Part shown: positions 1 through 8,989 of the stretch, piece by piece | How positions within the stretch are numbered: position 1 is the first letter of the stretch | Layout: each line of letters opens with the position of its first letter | NCBI GenBank assembly: GCA_934247225.1 | Contig: CAKQJE010000002.1 | Location: 124,001-188,000, forward strand | Source: an uncultured Clostridia bacterium | GTDB lineage: Bacteria > Bacillota > Clostridia > Christensenellales > Borkfalkiaceae | DNA length: 64,000 bases | Direction: 5' to 3' | Translations under genes and position numbers: made by a program | Notes under the pieces: generated by a model | Database searches by the model: none | Seen by the model: only the letters and a program-made list of their open reading frames with translations | Told to the model about the DNA's origin: nothing

Positions 1-2920
1 TCAATCTGTATGTTCCCGCCTTAGTCGCTTTAAAAGAATTGGAGCTTACGGGAATCTCGTTCATTTTGCCCGACGGATCCTCGACGTACTTCGCGACGTA
101 TACTTCGCTTTCCGCCGAATAATTGTCGCTTACCGTGAATTTCGGCAAAACGTAAATCTCGCCGACACCTATCTCCGTTTTAAATTCGCCGAGGAACTTA
201 AATACGGGAACTTCCTCGTCCAGAACAGTGTACGAAACCGAATAAGGCGTTTTGTTTTCCGAAGAATTGAAAACGTCCGAAACGACGTATCTTACTGCGT
301 ATTCGCCGATTTTATCGAAGTTTACGGTATATTCTTTGGTCGGATCGACGTTGTTCATCGACATACCGTTTATATCCGTAAGATAATTTCCTTCCGCGTC
401 TACAACCGACATTGTGAACAAAACGTTCGGATCGAGAACGTCCGCCGCGTAAGCCGCGGGAATGGTTACTTTCCCGAGGGCAAACGTTCCGCCTGCCGCG
501 CCCGACACGTAATACGCGGGTTCGGTACTGTCGCTCGTGACCGTTCCCGTAAATGAATGATTTACTATTTTTTCGATATATAAGGACTTTTCCCCGCTCG
601 TTTCGAACGCAAAATCAAGCCTTACTTTGTGAGATTTAAAGCCTTCGAAAGCCTTGCCGGCGTCGGTTTTTCCGATGTCTATCGTAAATCCCGCCGCCGT
701 AAGTTTGCCGTCGGAATAGCTTATTTCGACGTTTTTGGAATCGTCGAACGAAAACTCGGGGGACACCGTCGTTCCGCCCACAGTAAAATACGTCTTCCCG
801 TTCTTCTCTTCCAGAACGAACGTTACTTTAACGTTTTTATCTTCGTCGTCGGTAAGCGCGGCTGTTATTTTGCCGAATCCTCCGGCAACACCTCTTAAAG
901 TCAAAGAAAATCTGTCGGCAAGAAGAGGATTTATAAACCGAGCCGTTCCGTTTCCGTTTACGGTGATTTTAAGTCCGTTTTCCGTCTTTTCCGCCAAAAC
1001 CCCGTCCTCGGAATAAATGTAGGAAGCAAAATCAAGTCTCTTTCTGTTTCCGACTACGTTCCATACGTCAACGCAAGGAATTTCGTAAGTTTTTTCGGTT
1101 GCTCCCGCAGCGAAAACAAATTTTACGCTTCCCCTTTTTCCGTCGATTGCGGGAACGTAAACGTCGCCCGCCGCATAAACTTTTTCGCCGTTTTTATCAG
1201 TGATTTTGCAAGAGGCGGTTATTTCTTTTTTCAATCCGCCTGCGTAATCGGAAGCAACGAAAAAAGGTATTTTATAGCTTCCGCCCGCAATCAGAACGGA
1301 CGGCAGAACCGCGTCCGCAGAAAATACGGGAGCGGACGAAACGACCGCGTTTACAGAATATTCCGCGCTTGCCGTTTGTCCTATTTCGTCGGTTACGACG
1401 TAAATTATCTTATATTCGCCCGCAGATTCGGGAATAAAAGCTCCGTCTGTAACGGTAATTTTTTCGCCGTTATGTTCGGCGTGAACCGACAGACTATGGC
1501 TTCCCGAGCCGCCGCTCACCGTTGCCGAAGCGACTTGTACCGTTTCGCCGACTTTAACCTCGGTTTGTTTTTCGCTTTCGTTAATCGCGATAACGGGGTC
1601 GGGTACGTCCGACATACAATTTACCCAAAGAATTTTTTCGGCTGTGTTGCCGCTGAAATCGGTCGCCTTGTAAATTATCGCGTAATAACCCGCGTAATCG
1701 GTTTTGAACACGCCGTTTTCAACGCTTATCGAAACGGGATTGCCCGAATTGTAATTGTAAGCTACCCCGCAGTCTACGGAAAGATAGCCGCAAACGTCGT
1801 CGAAAGCGTAAGCGGAAGGCACTTTATACGTTTTTCCGACTTCCGCAAGAGGCATTTCGTCCGTTTCGCCCTCAACGATTATTTCGGGTTTAACGTCGTC
1901 GGTATACAGCGATTTTGAAATATTCAGACCGTAAACCGAATAAATTTCAAAATTCGCGGTCGACGCCGAATACATATCGCACGTTATCGACATCTTCACC
2001 TTACTGCCCGTAAAACCCGACCATAAAAGCTCGGGAAAGCAATCGGGAGAATCGAGGTCGATATTATATCTTTCGTTTACGTAAATCGAATTATTCTCGT
2101 AATCGAACCCGAGCCTTACGGACGAATACTGCTGTTTTCCGTCCGCACCGACAGAACCTGTAAAGCTGTGCGCCGTACTAGTTCCGGAAACGTTCTGATT
2201 TAATACAAGCGTATTTCCGCTATGGAAATATCCTTTAGGAACTTGCCCGTTTCCGCGAGACAAAACAAACGCTCTGTAACCGTTATCGCTTCCGCCGTAA
2301 GCGTAAGAAATAATATCCACGTAAATCGACGAATCGTAAACATCGGTAAGGCGAACCGTGATTTTCTCGAAATCCTGATTGCCTATATTGTCCGGGGTAG
2401 CCATAAATTCGATAAGTTTATCACTACTCGTAGCGTTTTTAAGGTCTATCGGCTCGGAAAACGTAAGCGTTTCGCCTGCGGCAAGCCTTACGTACAATGC
2501 TCCCGAACCGGGCTTGCAAGACTCGTCGTTATAAACCACCGCGGACTTTTCGCCCGCAACGGCAAATTTCGCCGTAACCGTAAAGTTCATCTCGTCGAGA
2601 TAAACTTCGCCGTTTGCCTCGGCGATAAATCTGAGCGTGTAAATACCCGCTTCGTCGAGTTTCGCCGTAGCCTCTTTTGTCTCCGTTCCGTCGGGGTATC
2701 TTAAAAGCGTGGTGACTTTGCCGTACTTTCCTCCGACGGTGATCTTCCTTTCGTGAAGAGTAAACGTCGAGCCGTACTCGTAGCTCTCTTCGATATTCAC
2801 CTTTCCCCATACGGGAACTCCGCTCGCGTTTACGCTCCTGTTAAGCGTGAACAGCCCTGCAAAAAGGGTTACCGCGAATGCGAAAACAAGTACGGAAAAA
2901 AGCAATTTGTTTTTTCTCAT
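1..2920 (-). CDS. Large secreted Ig-like repeat protein (C-terminus beyond window)
   Basis: About 973 residues are visible and the frame is still open at base 1, so the C-terminus lies outside the window. The start is ATG at 2920, preceded by a GGAGGTG ribosome binding site and overlapping the stop of the upstream permease gene by 4 bases (ATGA). The N-terminus has basic residues and then a hydrophobic stretch (KLLFSVLVFAFAVTLFAG), read as a signal peptide or anchor. The rest is rich in Gly, Val, Thr and Tyr, with recurring patterns such as AGEYKIIYVVTDEIG, AGYYAIIYKATD and GEYAVRYVVSD. These are typical of bacterial Ig-like/HYR surface domains. Translational coupling to an ABC importer suggests a glycan-binding or surface scaffold role for the same substrate (inference). 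No catalytic motif was recognised. Confidence 0.8.
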   Translation of the reverse strand, partial: MRKNKLLFSVLVFAFAVTLFAGLFTLNRSVNASGVPVWGKVNIEESYEYGSTFTLHERKITVGGKYGKVTTLLRYPDGTETKEATAKLDEAGIYTLRFIAEANGEVYLDEMNFTVTAKFAVAGEKSAVVYNDESCKPGSGALYVRLAAGETLTFSEPIDLKNATSSDKLIEFMATPDNIGNQDFEKITVRLTDVYDSSIYVDIISYAYGGSDNGYRAFVLSRGNGQVPKGYFHSGNTLVLNQNVSGTSTAHSFTGSVGADGKQQYSSVRLGFDYENNSIYVNERYNIDLDSPDCFPELLWSGFTGSKVKMSITCDMYSASTANFEIYSVYGLNISKSLYTDDVKPEIIVEGETDEMPLAEVGKTYKVPSAYAFDDVCGYLSVDCGVAYNYNSGNPVSISVENGVFKTDYAGYYAIIYKATDFSGNTAEKILWVNCMSDVPDPVIAINESEKQTEVKVGETVQVASATVSGGSGSHSLSVHAEHNGEKITVTDGAFIPESAGEYKIIYVVTDEIGQTASAEYSVNAVVSSAPVFSADAVLPSVLIAGGSYKIPFFVASDYAGGLKKEITASCKITDKNGEKVYAAGDVYVPAIDGKRGSVKFVFAAGATEKTYEIPCVDVWNVVGNRKRLDFASYIYSEDGVLAEKTENGLKITVNGNGTARFINPLLADRFSLTLRGVAGGFGKITAALTDDEDKNVKVTFVLEEKNGKTYFTVGGTTVSPEFSFDDSKNVEISYSDGKLTAAGFTIDIGKTDAGKAFEGFKSHKVRLDFAFETSGEKSLYIEKIVNHSFTGTVTSDSTEPAYYVSGAAGGTFALGKVTIPAAYAADVLDPNVLFTMSVVDAEGNYLTDINGMSMNNVDPTKEYTVNFDKIGEYAVRYVVSDVFNSSENKTPYSVSYTVLDEEVPVFKFLGEFKTEIGVGEIYVLPKFTVSDNYSAESEVYVAKYVEDPSGKMNEIPVSSNSFKATKAGTYRL

Positions 2921-3846
2921 CCTTTAACACCTCCTATCGTTAAATCGCCGAGAAGTTTTTTCTGGAACGCTATGAACACTACCAGAATCGGGAACAGTAC
3001 AGCCATTGCCGCCGCCATTTTTTGCGGGTCGGTGTTCGCATATCCCGTGCTTGCCATTTTTCTCGGGTCGTTCGTCGTAAGAAGCGAATAAAGCCCGATG
3101 GCGATTGTGGGATAACTGTTCATATAGATAAGCGGATTCTGATAATCGTTCCAGAATTCTATAAATTTAATAAGCATTACCGTGAAAAACGTATTTTTCA
3201 CGAGCGGCATTATTATGCCGAAAAATATTCTGAAATTGCCCGCGCCGTCGATTTTCGCCGCTTCGGAATAAGTGTCCGAAACGCCGTTAAACGCCGCGTA
3301 AAACACAAGGAAATAAAGACCTAAGAAGTTGGCTTTCATAACCCACATCGACCATAATCTGTCGTAAAACCCTAAAAACTTCACCACTTTGATTTCCGAC
3401 GGAAGACTGCCGACAATCGGAAGCGACATGCATATAATTACTATGGTTACGACGGTTTTCGAAAGCTTGCAAGGAAACTTTGAACAGCAGTACGCCGTCA
3501 CGCAGGGAACGAACGATGCGGTGAACGCGCAGCCTATCGCATACAAAAGCGAATAACCGAACATTCTCCACATTCCTACCGTGTAAGTGCCTACTCCCTT
3601 TCTTGTTACCTCACACCAGAATATTTCGCCGATCGTTTTGTAGTTGTCGAAATAAAGAACGTCGCCTTCTTTACCTTTTATCCACCAGAGCGAATCCATA
3701 CGGTAAAACCACGGATCTCTCAGCGACGATAAAAACGCCCATACAAGCGGCGCGAGAACGAGAATTACGTAAGCGCAAAGGCATACGAGAAGAACTATGC
3801 CCAGCGGCGTGAGCTTGCTTTTTATTTTATTAGTGTTGCTCGCCAT
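2917..3846 (-). CDS. Carbohydrate ABC transporter permease, MalG type
   Basis: A 309-residue inner-membrane permease of the MalG/CUT1 family. An N-terminal transmembrane helix (about residues 14-36) is followed by a soluble insert and several further hydrophobic segments. The ATPase-contact EAA loop is visible as EAAKIDGAGNFRIFFGIIMP, and the C-terminus ends in the family-typical GDLTIGGVKG. The stop overlaps the start of the downstream Ig-like gene. The start at 3846 has GGAGG about 10 bases upstream and lies 5 bases after the partner permease. With the partner and the lipoprotein it forms a sugar importer. As is common for CUT1 systems, no ATPase gene is present and a shared MsmX-type ATPase elsewhere is expected (established family behaviour). 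The substrate is not readable from sequence. Confidence 0.95.
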   Translation of the reverse strand: MASNTNKIKSKLTPLGIVLLVCLCAYVILVLAPLVWAFLSSLRDPWFYRMDSLWWIKGKEGDVLYFDNYKTIGEIFWCEVTRKGVGTYTVGMWRMFGYSLLYAIGCAFTASFVPCVTAYCCSKFPCKLSKTVVTIVIICMSLPIVGSLPSEIKVVKFLGFYDRLWSMWVMKANFLGLYFLVFYAAFNGVSDTYSEAAKIDGAGNFRIFFGIIMPLVKNTFFTVMLIKFIEFWNDYQNPLIYMNSYPTIAIGLYSLLTTNDPRKMASTGYANTDPQKMAAAMAVLFPILVVFIAFQKKLLGDLTIGGVKG

Positions 3847-3851
3847 ATGCT

Positions 3852-4781
3852 TTAGTCCTCCCCCGGTCCATATTTCTGAAGAAGTTTCTTAACCGCAAGC
3901 GTTATCGGCACGGCTATGACCGTAAGATACAAACCGAGCGCGGAAAGATAGGGATAAGTCGCTCCGCCGCCCGCCGAGCCTTTTAAACTCTCGGTGTAAA
4001 TATACGAGCCCAGCGTATGCCAGGACGGATCGGGAATATTCGTTCCGTAAAAAGCGACGATATTCATCTGATTTGTGAAAATACCCGCTATTCCCGCGAC
4101 GACGAAGGTCGAAACCGTTCCGAAAATCATCGGAAGAGTTATGCTTATAAACTCGCGCATACCTTTCGCACCGTCGATTTCGGCTGCTTCGTAAATCTCT
4201 TTCGATATTCCGCTCATCGAGTTAGAATACATTAAAACAGACGTGCCGAAGCCTACGAGTACGTTATAAAACATAATGGTCGCAACGGTATATTTATTGT
4301 TTTCCAAAAATCCGCTTATCACCGTTTTCCCGCCGCTTATTCTCTTCACGAGAGCGGGAATACCGGCGTCTACAAATTTGCTGAAAGCACCCGTCATAAC
4401 GATTGCCGAAAGAATGGACGGCATAAACAAAAGCACTCTGAAAAAGCCCGCGCAAGGCATCTTCTTGCTTATATAATAAGAAAACAAAAGCCCGAGCCCT
4501 ACTCCGCAGACGAGATTAAGTAAGTACAATATAAACGAATTTTTAAACGCGGGAACAAGTTCGGTTTTGAATAACGCTCTGAACGCCGTCGAGAAATTGA
4601 CGAGCGTAAAGGTCGTGGTGTTCGTCGCCACGTCGATTTTCTGAAACGCAAGCAAAATACTGTTGAAATTTACAACAAGATAAAAAATTACGAATTGAAG
4701 CAGCGGCCATACCATCATCACTCCGTAAAATATTCTGTCGCCTTTGCTTTTGAATGCTTTTTTCTTAGACGAAACAAGCAT
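3852..4781 (-). CDS. Carbohydrate ABC transporter permease, MalF type
   Basis: A 309-residue multi-spanning permease of the MalF/UgpA group, with hydrophobic segments from about residue 20 onward. The EAA signature EAAEIDGAKGMREFISITLP lies about two-thirds along the protein. It pairs with the MalG-type permease that starts 5 bases downstream of its stop. It is separated from the solute-binding lipoprotein gene upstream by 73 bases holding a strong hairpin, which probably sets the ratio of binding protein to permease. The start is ATG at 4781 with a modest AGGAG site. Confidence 0.95.
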   Translation of the reverse strand: MLVSSKKKAFKSKGDRIFYGVMMVWPLLQFVIFYLVVNFNSILLAFQKIDVATNTTTFTLVNFSTAFRALFKTELVPAFKNSFILYLLNLVCGVGLGLLFSYYISKKMPCAGFFRVLLFMPSILSAIVMTGAFSKFVDAGIPALVKRISGGKTVISGFLENNKYTVATIMFYNVLVGFGTSVLMYSNSMSGISKEIYEAAEIDGAKGMREFISITLPMIFGTVSTFVVAGIAGIFTNQMNIVAFYGTNIPDPSWHTLGSYIYTESLKGSAGGGATYPYLSALGLYLTVIAVPITLAVKKLLQKYGPGED

Positions 4782-4802
4782 AATTAACTCCTTTTAAAAG
4801 TT

Positions 4803-4840
4803 GCCGCAAAGCGGATAGATCAACCGTTCCGCTTTGCGGC
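4803..4840 (-). promoter_or_regulatory. Intercistronic hairpin between binding-protein and permease genes
   Basis: A perfect 13-bp inverted repeat (4803-4815 with 4828-4840, 12-nt loop) lies between the stop of the solute-binding gene and the first permease. No T-run follows on the minus strand, so it reads as an mRNA-stabilising or partially attenuating hairpin rather than a full terminator. Binding proteins are commonly made in excess over permeases, and such hairpins are a known means. Confidence 0.7.
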
Positions 4841-4854
4841 AGCCCGTCATTTTA

Positions 4855-6597
4855 TCAGTTCCAGTTGTAGCTGTCGAGGTAGGTTTTAAGCCCCGTGAAA
4901 TAATCTTCCGCGGTTACGCCGTTTCTGAACGCCTGTATCGCGTAAGTCTGAACGCCCTTCGCCGAGGTCGTCGAGCTGTACATCTCGAACGCCGAGAAGT
5001 GCTTCATATTGTTCATATACGTCGGATTTGTCGCGTAAGGATATACGACGTCGGATTTCTCTTTCATATTCCAAACAGACAAACCGAAACTCGTCATTTC
5101 TTTCTTGTCTGCGTCGTTAAGAGTGTAATTCAACGCTTTGGGGGTGTTCGTGCAAACCGTAAACGCGCGAAGTTCGGCGTCGGTGTTGCAGAATCTGATA
5201 AACTCTTCCGCCAATGCCTGTTTCTCCGCCGAAAGTCCCGATTTAACGCATGCAAGCGCGAAAAGTTGATCTATCATTGTATTTTTCTTCGTTCCGTTAG
5301 CTTTTGCGGCAGTAATTTCCGCGTTGGCGTTGGGAAGAGGCATAAATTTGAAATTACGGTTTTTAGCCGCAAGATTCTGATCGTGAGTTTTGCTCACCAA
5401 CGTCTGGAATGCGGGAGCCGCTTCGTTTTCCCACCAGATACCTTCGATCAAAATTCCGATATCTTTGTTTACGCCGTCGTGCGAGCCCGTGATGAAATCC
5501 GTCTGCGCGTTAATATGAGTATAGCTCGAATTGTAAACGCCCTTTTTGCCGACGATATCGGTGGTATTTCCGCTTGCGTCAACAGATATCTGTTCGAGTT
5601 TTTCAAGGAATTTCAAAGCGTAATATTTACCCGCCTGTCTTGCAAGGTCGTTCTTTTCGTTCGCGGCTATTTTAAGAGGCGCGGAGTCTTTCACGAACGT
5701 TCCGCCCGAAATCGTTCCGAGGTCGGTTGCGTCGCCGTCCATAGTATAGTTAAGCATCATCTGATCGTAGCCTTCATAGTCCGCAACAAGTGCCTGGAAG
5801 AACCATGTAAGATAATGATAATATCTGTACCCGTTCCATGTTATGGGCTGAACGTTCTTCTGATTCATATATTCGAGAAGAATAAAGAACTCGTCGTAAG
5901 TGGAAGGAAGTCCGTCGTCATCAGTGTTTGGAAGTCCGTCAGGACCTGTGCTTTTCGCGTCGCCCTTTTCCGCAATGAACCAATCCTCTATCGAAGCGAC
6001 CTTTCCGTCCGTAAGATACGGTTCGGCGGCAAAATAGAAATTTTTCGCGTCGAACACATCTTTATTGTAAGTAAGCCCCGCGAAGGTGTTCGTGTGGGGA
6101 ATCGCATAGTATTTGTTGTCGATTTTGAAAAAATTCTTCTGCGATTCTTCCATTTTCTCTTCTATGGACTTACTTTCACCGTCGAGTTTGGTTGTTACGG
6201 CAGACGTGATATCCGCAAGCATTCCCTGATTTTTCAGAGTGTAATAATACGCCGACTCCGCAAAATAAACCTCGTTTGAGCTGTTTATTTTGGTTTCAAT
6301 ATTGTCCTTGTTTGCGTCGACCATAATCTGAACGCCTTTTTTTCCTCCCGAAAATTCGTCGTTCGCGTGAGCGGCTTCAAATCTCTGTTTTGCGTTCATA
6401 ATCCACTGCGAGCCGTAGCCGCCGTTGTAATTATAAACATAAAGCTGCAACTTTTCGTCGTTGACCTGTTCGTTGCCGCCGCTTGAATTTCCGTTGCTTT
6501 CGGTTGAACCCGCAGGCGTATTGCCGCAGGACGTGAAAGCGATTGCCGTAACCGCGCCGAGCATAAGCGCGGTAAGTTTTTTAAAAACGTTTCTCAT
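4855..6597 (-). CDS. Extracellular solute-binding lipoprotein (family 1)
   Basis: A 580-residue substrate-binding component of the adjacent sugar importer. I chose ATG at 6597 because AAGGAGA lies 9 bases upstream and a clean lipoprotein signal follows: basic start MRNVFKKL, hydrophobic core, lipobox AFTSC. The earlier in-frame start at 6717 lies on the far side of the promoter. The mature part has the family features LQLYVYNYNGGYGSQW near the N-terminus, a long Thr/Asn-rich body and the late WNMKEKSDVVYPYATNP region. It is the first gene of the unit and is preceded by a consensus promoter and a perfect palindrome. Acidic loops (GPDGLPNTDDDGLPSTYDE) could bind calcium (speculative). Confidence 0.95.
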   Translation of the reverse strand: MRNVFKKLTALMLGAVTAIAFTSCGNTPAGSTESNGNSSGGNEQVNDEKLQLYVYNYNGGYGSQWIMNAKQRFEAAHANDEFSGGKKGVQIMVDANKDNIETKINSSNEVYFAESAYYYTLKNQGMLADITSAVTTKLDGESKSIEEKMEESQKNFFKIDNKYYAIPHTNTFAGLTYNKDVFDAKNFYFAAEPYLTDGKVASIEDWFIAEKGDAKSTGPDGLPNTDDDGLPSTYDEFFILLEYMNQKNVQPITWNGYRYYHYLTWFFQALVADYEGYDQMMLNYTMDGDATDLGTISGGTFVKDSAPLKIAANEKNDLARQAGKYYALKFLEKLEQISVDASGNTTDIVGKKGVYNSSYTHINAQTDFITGSHDGVNKDIGILIEGIWWENEAAPAFQTLVSKTHDQNLAAKNRNFKFMPLPNANAEITAAKANGTKKNTMIDQLFALACVKSGLSAEKQALAEEFIRFCNTDAELRAFTVCTNTPKALNYTLNDADKKEMTSFGLSVWNMKEKSDVVYPYATNPTYMNNMKHFSAFEMYSSTTSAKGVQTYAIQAFRNGVTAEDYFTGLKTYLDSYNWN

Positions 6598-6654
6598 AAT
6601 ACGTTTTCTCCTTTTCTTTTTTTCAATTAAGAGTATTCTTCGTCTGTGACGAAA

Positions 6655-6670
6655 AGAGGAGTACTCCTCT
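6655..6670. promoter_or_regulatory. Perfect 16-bp palindrome, candidate operator
   Basis: AGAGGAGTACTCCTCT is a perfect palindrome lying about 10-20 bases downstream of the predicted start of the ABC transcript and upstream of the divergent AraC gene. It could be an operator or a 5'-UTR hairpin. It also contains an AGGAG on both strands. Confidence 0.5.
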
Positions 6671-6682
6671 ATTTGCAACACA

Positions 6683-6711
6683 ATTATATCATACTTAATT
6701 CTGCAATTCAA
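6683..6711 (-). promoter_or_regulatory. Sigma-A promoter of the ABC importer unit
   Basis: On the minus strand the -35 is TTGAAT (6711-6706), the spacer is 17 bases and the -10 is TATAAT (6688-6683). The predicted start is near 6676, giving an 80-base leader to the solute-binding gene. Confidence 0.75.
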
Positions 6712-6733
6712 TAGCAATTTTTGCGAAGATTTA

Positions 6734-6762
6734 TTGCATTTTTGGCATTTATGTGTTATGCT
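6734..6762 (+). promoter_or_regulatory. Extended -10 promoter of araC-type gene, probably leaderless
   Basis: The -35 is TTGCAT (6734-6739), the spacer is 17 bases and the -10 is TATGCT (6757-6762), with a TG one base before it. Only 6 bases separate the -10 from the ATG at 6769, so transcription would begin at or next to the start codon. No ribosome binding site is seen. Confidence 0.5.
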
Positions 6763-6768
6763 ATGTTT

Positions 6769-7572
6769 ATGAATAATGAAAATATATCATTTTACCATTC
6801 TCTTGATACCCCCACAACCCCTGATAACGTAAGTTGGTCGCCGCACCTTCACAGCAATTACGAGATCCTTTTCGTGTACTCCGTAGAAGAGGCATACTTT
6901 AACATAAGCGGCTTCAAATACCAACTGAAATCATTCGATTTTGTTTTTATAAAGCCCGCCACGATTCACAACCTTATAATTCCGTATTCTCAGAATTACG
7001 AGCGTTGCGGAATTTACTTTTCCGAAAACACGATACCGGAAGATTTAAAACCTTCGATAAACGATTTCAATAGAATTTATCATTTAGAAAAAGATGATTC
7101 GCTTTTTAAAATCATAGACAGCGTTTCGGATGCGGAACAGAAATTTTCCGAAGAGGATTTCCAGAATTTTCTGCCGTCGGCTCTCACTCAAATTCTTTAT
7201 CACCTCAAGTATTCGTCCACCGACGAAGAGATCGTCGGGGCTTCAAACAATATCATGGATCAAATAATACGGTATATCGACGAACATATAACCGAACCGT
7301 TGAACGCGGAAATTATCTCGGAAAAATTCTTCGTGAGTAAATCGTGGCTTTCGCATAATTTCAAAAATTACCTCGGTATGAGTCTGAAAAAATATATCAA
7401 TCAGAAAAAATTGCTTATGATCGAAAAGCTTATACCCACGGGGTTGTCGCTATCCCACCTTTCCGAGGGATATTCTTACAACAACTACGCGACGTTCTTT
7501 CGTCAGTATAAGCAATATACAGGGAAAAAACCGAAAGATAATAAACTGAACAATTCGAAGCCGAAAGAATAA
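6769..7572 (+). CDS. AraC family transcriptional regulator
   Basis: A 267-residue regulator with an N-terminal cupin-like sensor (SPHLHSNYEILFVYSVEEAYF pattern with a His pair) and a C-terminal pair of HTH motifs. The first is in ISEKFFVSKSWLSHNFKNYL and the second in the SLSHLSEGYSYNNYATFFRQ region, ending in the typical Y-TGKKPKD. It is divergent from the ABC importer and is the obvious candidate regulator of it (context inference). I chose ATG at 6769 over the upstream TTG because the residues before it are not family-like and the promoter sits there. The ligand is unknown. Confidence 0.9.
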   Translation: MNNENISFYHSLDTPTTPDNVSWSPHLHSNYEILFVYSVEEAYFNISGFKYQLKSFDFVFIKPATIHNLIIPYSQNYERCGIYFSENTIPEDLKPSINDFNRIYHLEKDDSLFKIIDSVSDAEQKFSEEDFQNFLPSALTQILYHLKYSSTDEEIVGASNNIMDQIIRYIDEHITEPLNAEIISEKFFVSKSWLSHNFKNYLGMSLKKYINQKKLLMIEKLIPTGLSLSHLSEGYSYNNYATFFRQYKQYTGKKPKDNKLNNSKPKE

Positions 7573-7656
7573 CAGCCCGAAAAAAATTCAAACCCGAACG
7601 GCAAATACAGCTCTTACTTTACCTATATTTTAAGCATAAATTTGCCATTTGACGAT

Positions 7657-7728
7657 AAGACGTGTGCTTGTCTTGATACAAGTCGGCTCGGCTTCGCCTC
7701 GCCGAAGACAAGCACACGTCTTTTTTCA
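7657..7728 (+). terminator. Long-stem terminator after araC gene
   Basis: An 18-bp perfect stem (7657-7674 with 7705-7722) is followed by a T-run on the plus strand, 85 bases after the regulator stop. The 30-base loop can itself fold. It marks the left edge of the accessory segment. Confidence 0.7.
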
Positions 7729-7778
7729 AACCCATCAGTTGAATCGACTCGTTGCATATCCTCTCACCAAATCCAAAG

Positions 7779-7821
7779 GCGCGGAAGTTTGCCGCTAAGC
7801 CGCTTGGCAAATCTTCCGCGC
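7779..7821 (-). terminator. Hairpin after rep gene
   Basis: A stem of 9 plus 6 bp (7779-7793 with 7806-7821, one bulge) lies 10 bases after the Rep stop on the minus strand. The trailing T-run is poor, so termination is only likely. Confidence 0.5.
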
Positions 7822-7830
7822 TGCCTTTTG

Positions 7831-8631
7831 TCAGTTACTTTTTGGCATTTGTTTTATAGTGTCATCGCTTACCGTTCCCACGATACAACCTTCGTCTATA
7901 CATTTGAAGTCGTCGAAAAGAAGTAACTTCTTTTCTTCTTGCCCGACTTTCATAACAACGTCCTCGGGGAGTATGTCGGAAATAAAGTATTGCGGAAGCC
8001 CTCTCGAATAGACGATTCGCTCACCCGACTTTTCTATGTATTTCAAGATATAAGCCACTGCCGCTCCCATTTTACGATTATCATCTATCTTCTCGAAGTC
8101 ACTTCTTCCAAACTTCTCGTTGAAATATGTATTTTGTATTGTTGTTTGCCGTTTATGCGTTATAAGGCTGAAATCGTTGACCTCAGTTAGTTCTCCCGGC
8201 ATTGTTTCATCTGGAATGTAAAATAATCCGTGAAAGTGTAATCGTTTCTTTTCGGGAGAACGTTCCCACACGCCGACGTATTTCCACTCCTTTCTATGAG
8301 AAAAATTCGCCAACGTCCAGATAAGTTTCTTTTTAAAAGATTCTTCCGTATGTTTTTTGCTATCATAGGTAAAAGTAACGAAGAAATTGAAGTTTTGTAA
8401 GTTCACCTTTCTTACCAACCGCGTTCGCCGACAGATAAGATTTCGCTTCTTGCGTTCGAGATTGTCGTCAACGTAAGTTTCTGCTGTTTTTAACTCCTTA
8501 AACAGCCCCGCTATACCGTCAATTATATGCTTCCGACGAATGTTTCGTTTTAGATCGAAACTCTCCTTGTAGAGTCGTTCAAAGACTTCTTTCTTCGTTG
8601 TCCTTACTCCCTTTGCCTTGACCTTTTTCAT
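7831..8631 (-). CDS. HUH-type rolling-circle replication initiator (Rep)
   Basis: A 266-residue protein with the three motifs of HUH endonucleases in order. These are a hydrophobic FFVTFTYD (about 83-90), the metal-binding HFH in RLHFHGLFYIP (132-134), and AAVAYILKYIEK with candidate catalytic Tyr194 or Tyr199. Such proteins nick a hairpin origin on one strand to start rolling-circle replication of small plasmids and phages or of integrated relatives. The annotated ATG at 8631 has no ribosome binding site. The frame stays open and protein-like upstream (a GFGWGFYRL segment) to about 8742 without a standard start, so the 5' end may be truncated or rearranged. Immediately upstream is a heavily dyad-rich region that looks like its origin. 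Confidence 0.75.
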   Translation of the reverse strand: MKKVKAKGVRTTKKEVFERLYKESFDLKRNIRRKHIIDGIAGLFKELKTAETYVDDNLERKKRNLICRRTRLVRKVNLQNFNFFVTFTYDSKKHTEESFKKKLIWTLANFSHRKEWKYVGVWERSPEKKRLHFHGLFYIPDETMPGELTEVNDFSLITHKRQTTIQNTYFNEKFGRSDFEKIDDNRKMGAAVAYILKYIEKSGERIVYSRGLPQYFISDILPEDVVMKVGQEEKKLLLFDDFKCIDEGCIVGTVSDDTIKQMPKSN

Positions 8632-8689
8632 AACGGGAACAAGTTCGCCGTCAACAAATTCGACTTCTTGTAAAACGTGCCCTTCCTTA

Positions 8690-8989
8690 AGCCGATAAAA
8701 ACCCCAACCGAAACCGATTTTCAGGCGTATCTCACGCTTAATTCATTGTTCTTTCCGCGGCTTGTATTTGTATACTAACCCGCGGAAACGCCGCGACTTA
8801 AACGTAATCTACGCCTGAAAATTTGCGGTATCGATTTGATTTGATATATAGGGCAACCTCTAAGCCGTATTTTTAAATGATTTGTGGTAAAGGCAACCGA
8901 TGGCGTATACAAATACGTCGAGGGCGAATTTGCCGCAAAGCGTTAAAAAGACGGCTTAGAGGCGGGTTCGGTTGGGGTTTTTATCGGCT
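8690..8989. other. Nested inverted-repeat region, candidate rolling-circle origin
   Basis: This stretch between rep and the next gene has at least six perfect inverted repeats nested within each other. They are 8690-8712 with 8967-8989 (23 bp), 8717-8729 with 8810-8822 (13 bp), 8752-8760 with 8780-8788 (9 bp), 8764-8775 with 8905-8916 (12 bp), 8822-8828 with 8933-8939 (7 bp) and 8857-8868 with 8951-8962 (12 bp). No convincing gene lies in 8632-9104. Position beside an HUH Rep suggests a double- or single-strand origin. The outer arm overlaps the apparent N-terminal extension of rep, so a palindromic duplication is another reading. Confidence 0.55.

Noticed and set aside
4834..6279. Long 481-codon open frame on the plus strand inside the solute-binding gene
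   Set aside because: It is the antisense shadow of a clear lipoprotein gene; its protein is Arg/Phe/Val-rich without motifs and has no ribosome binding site.
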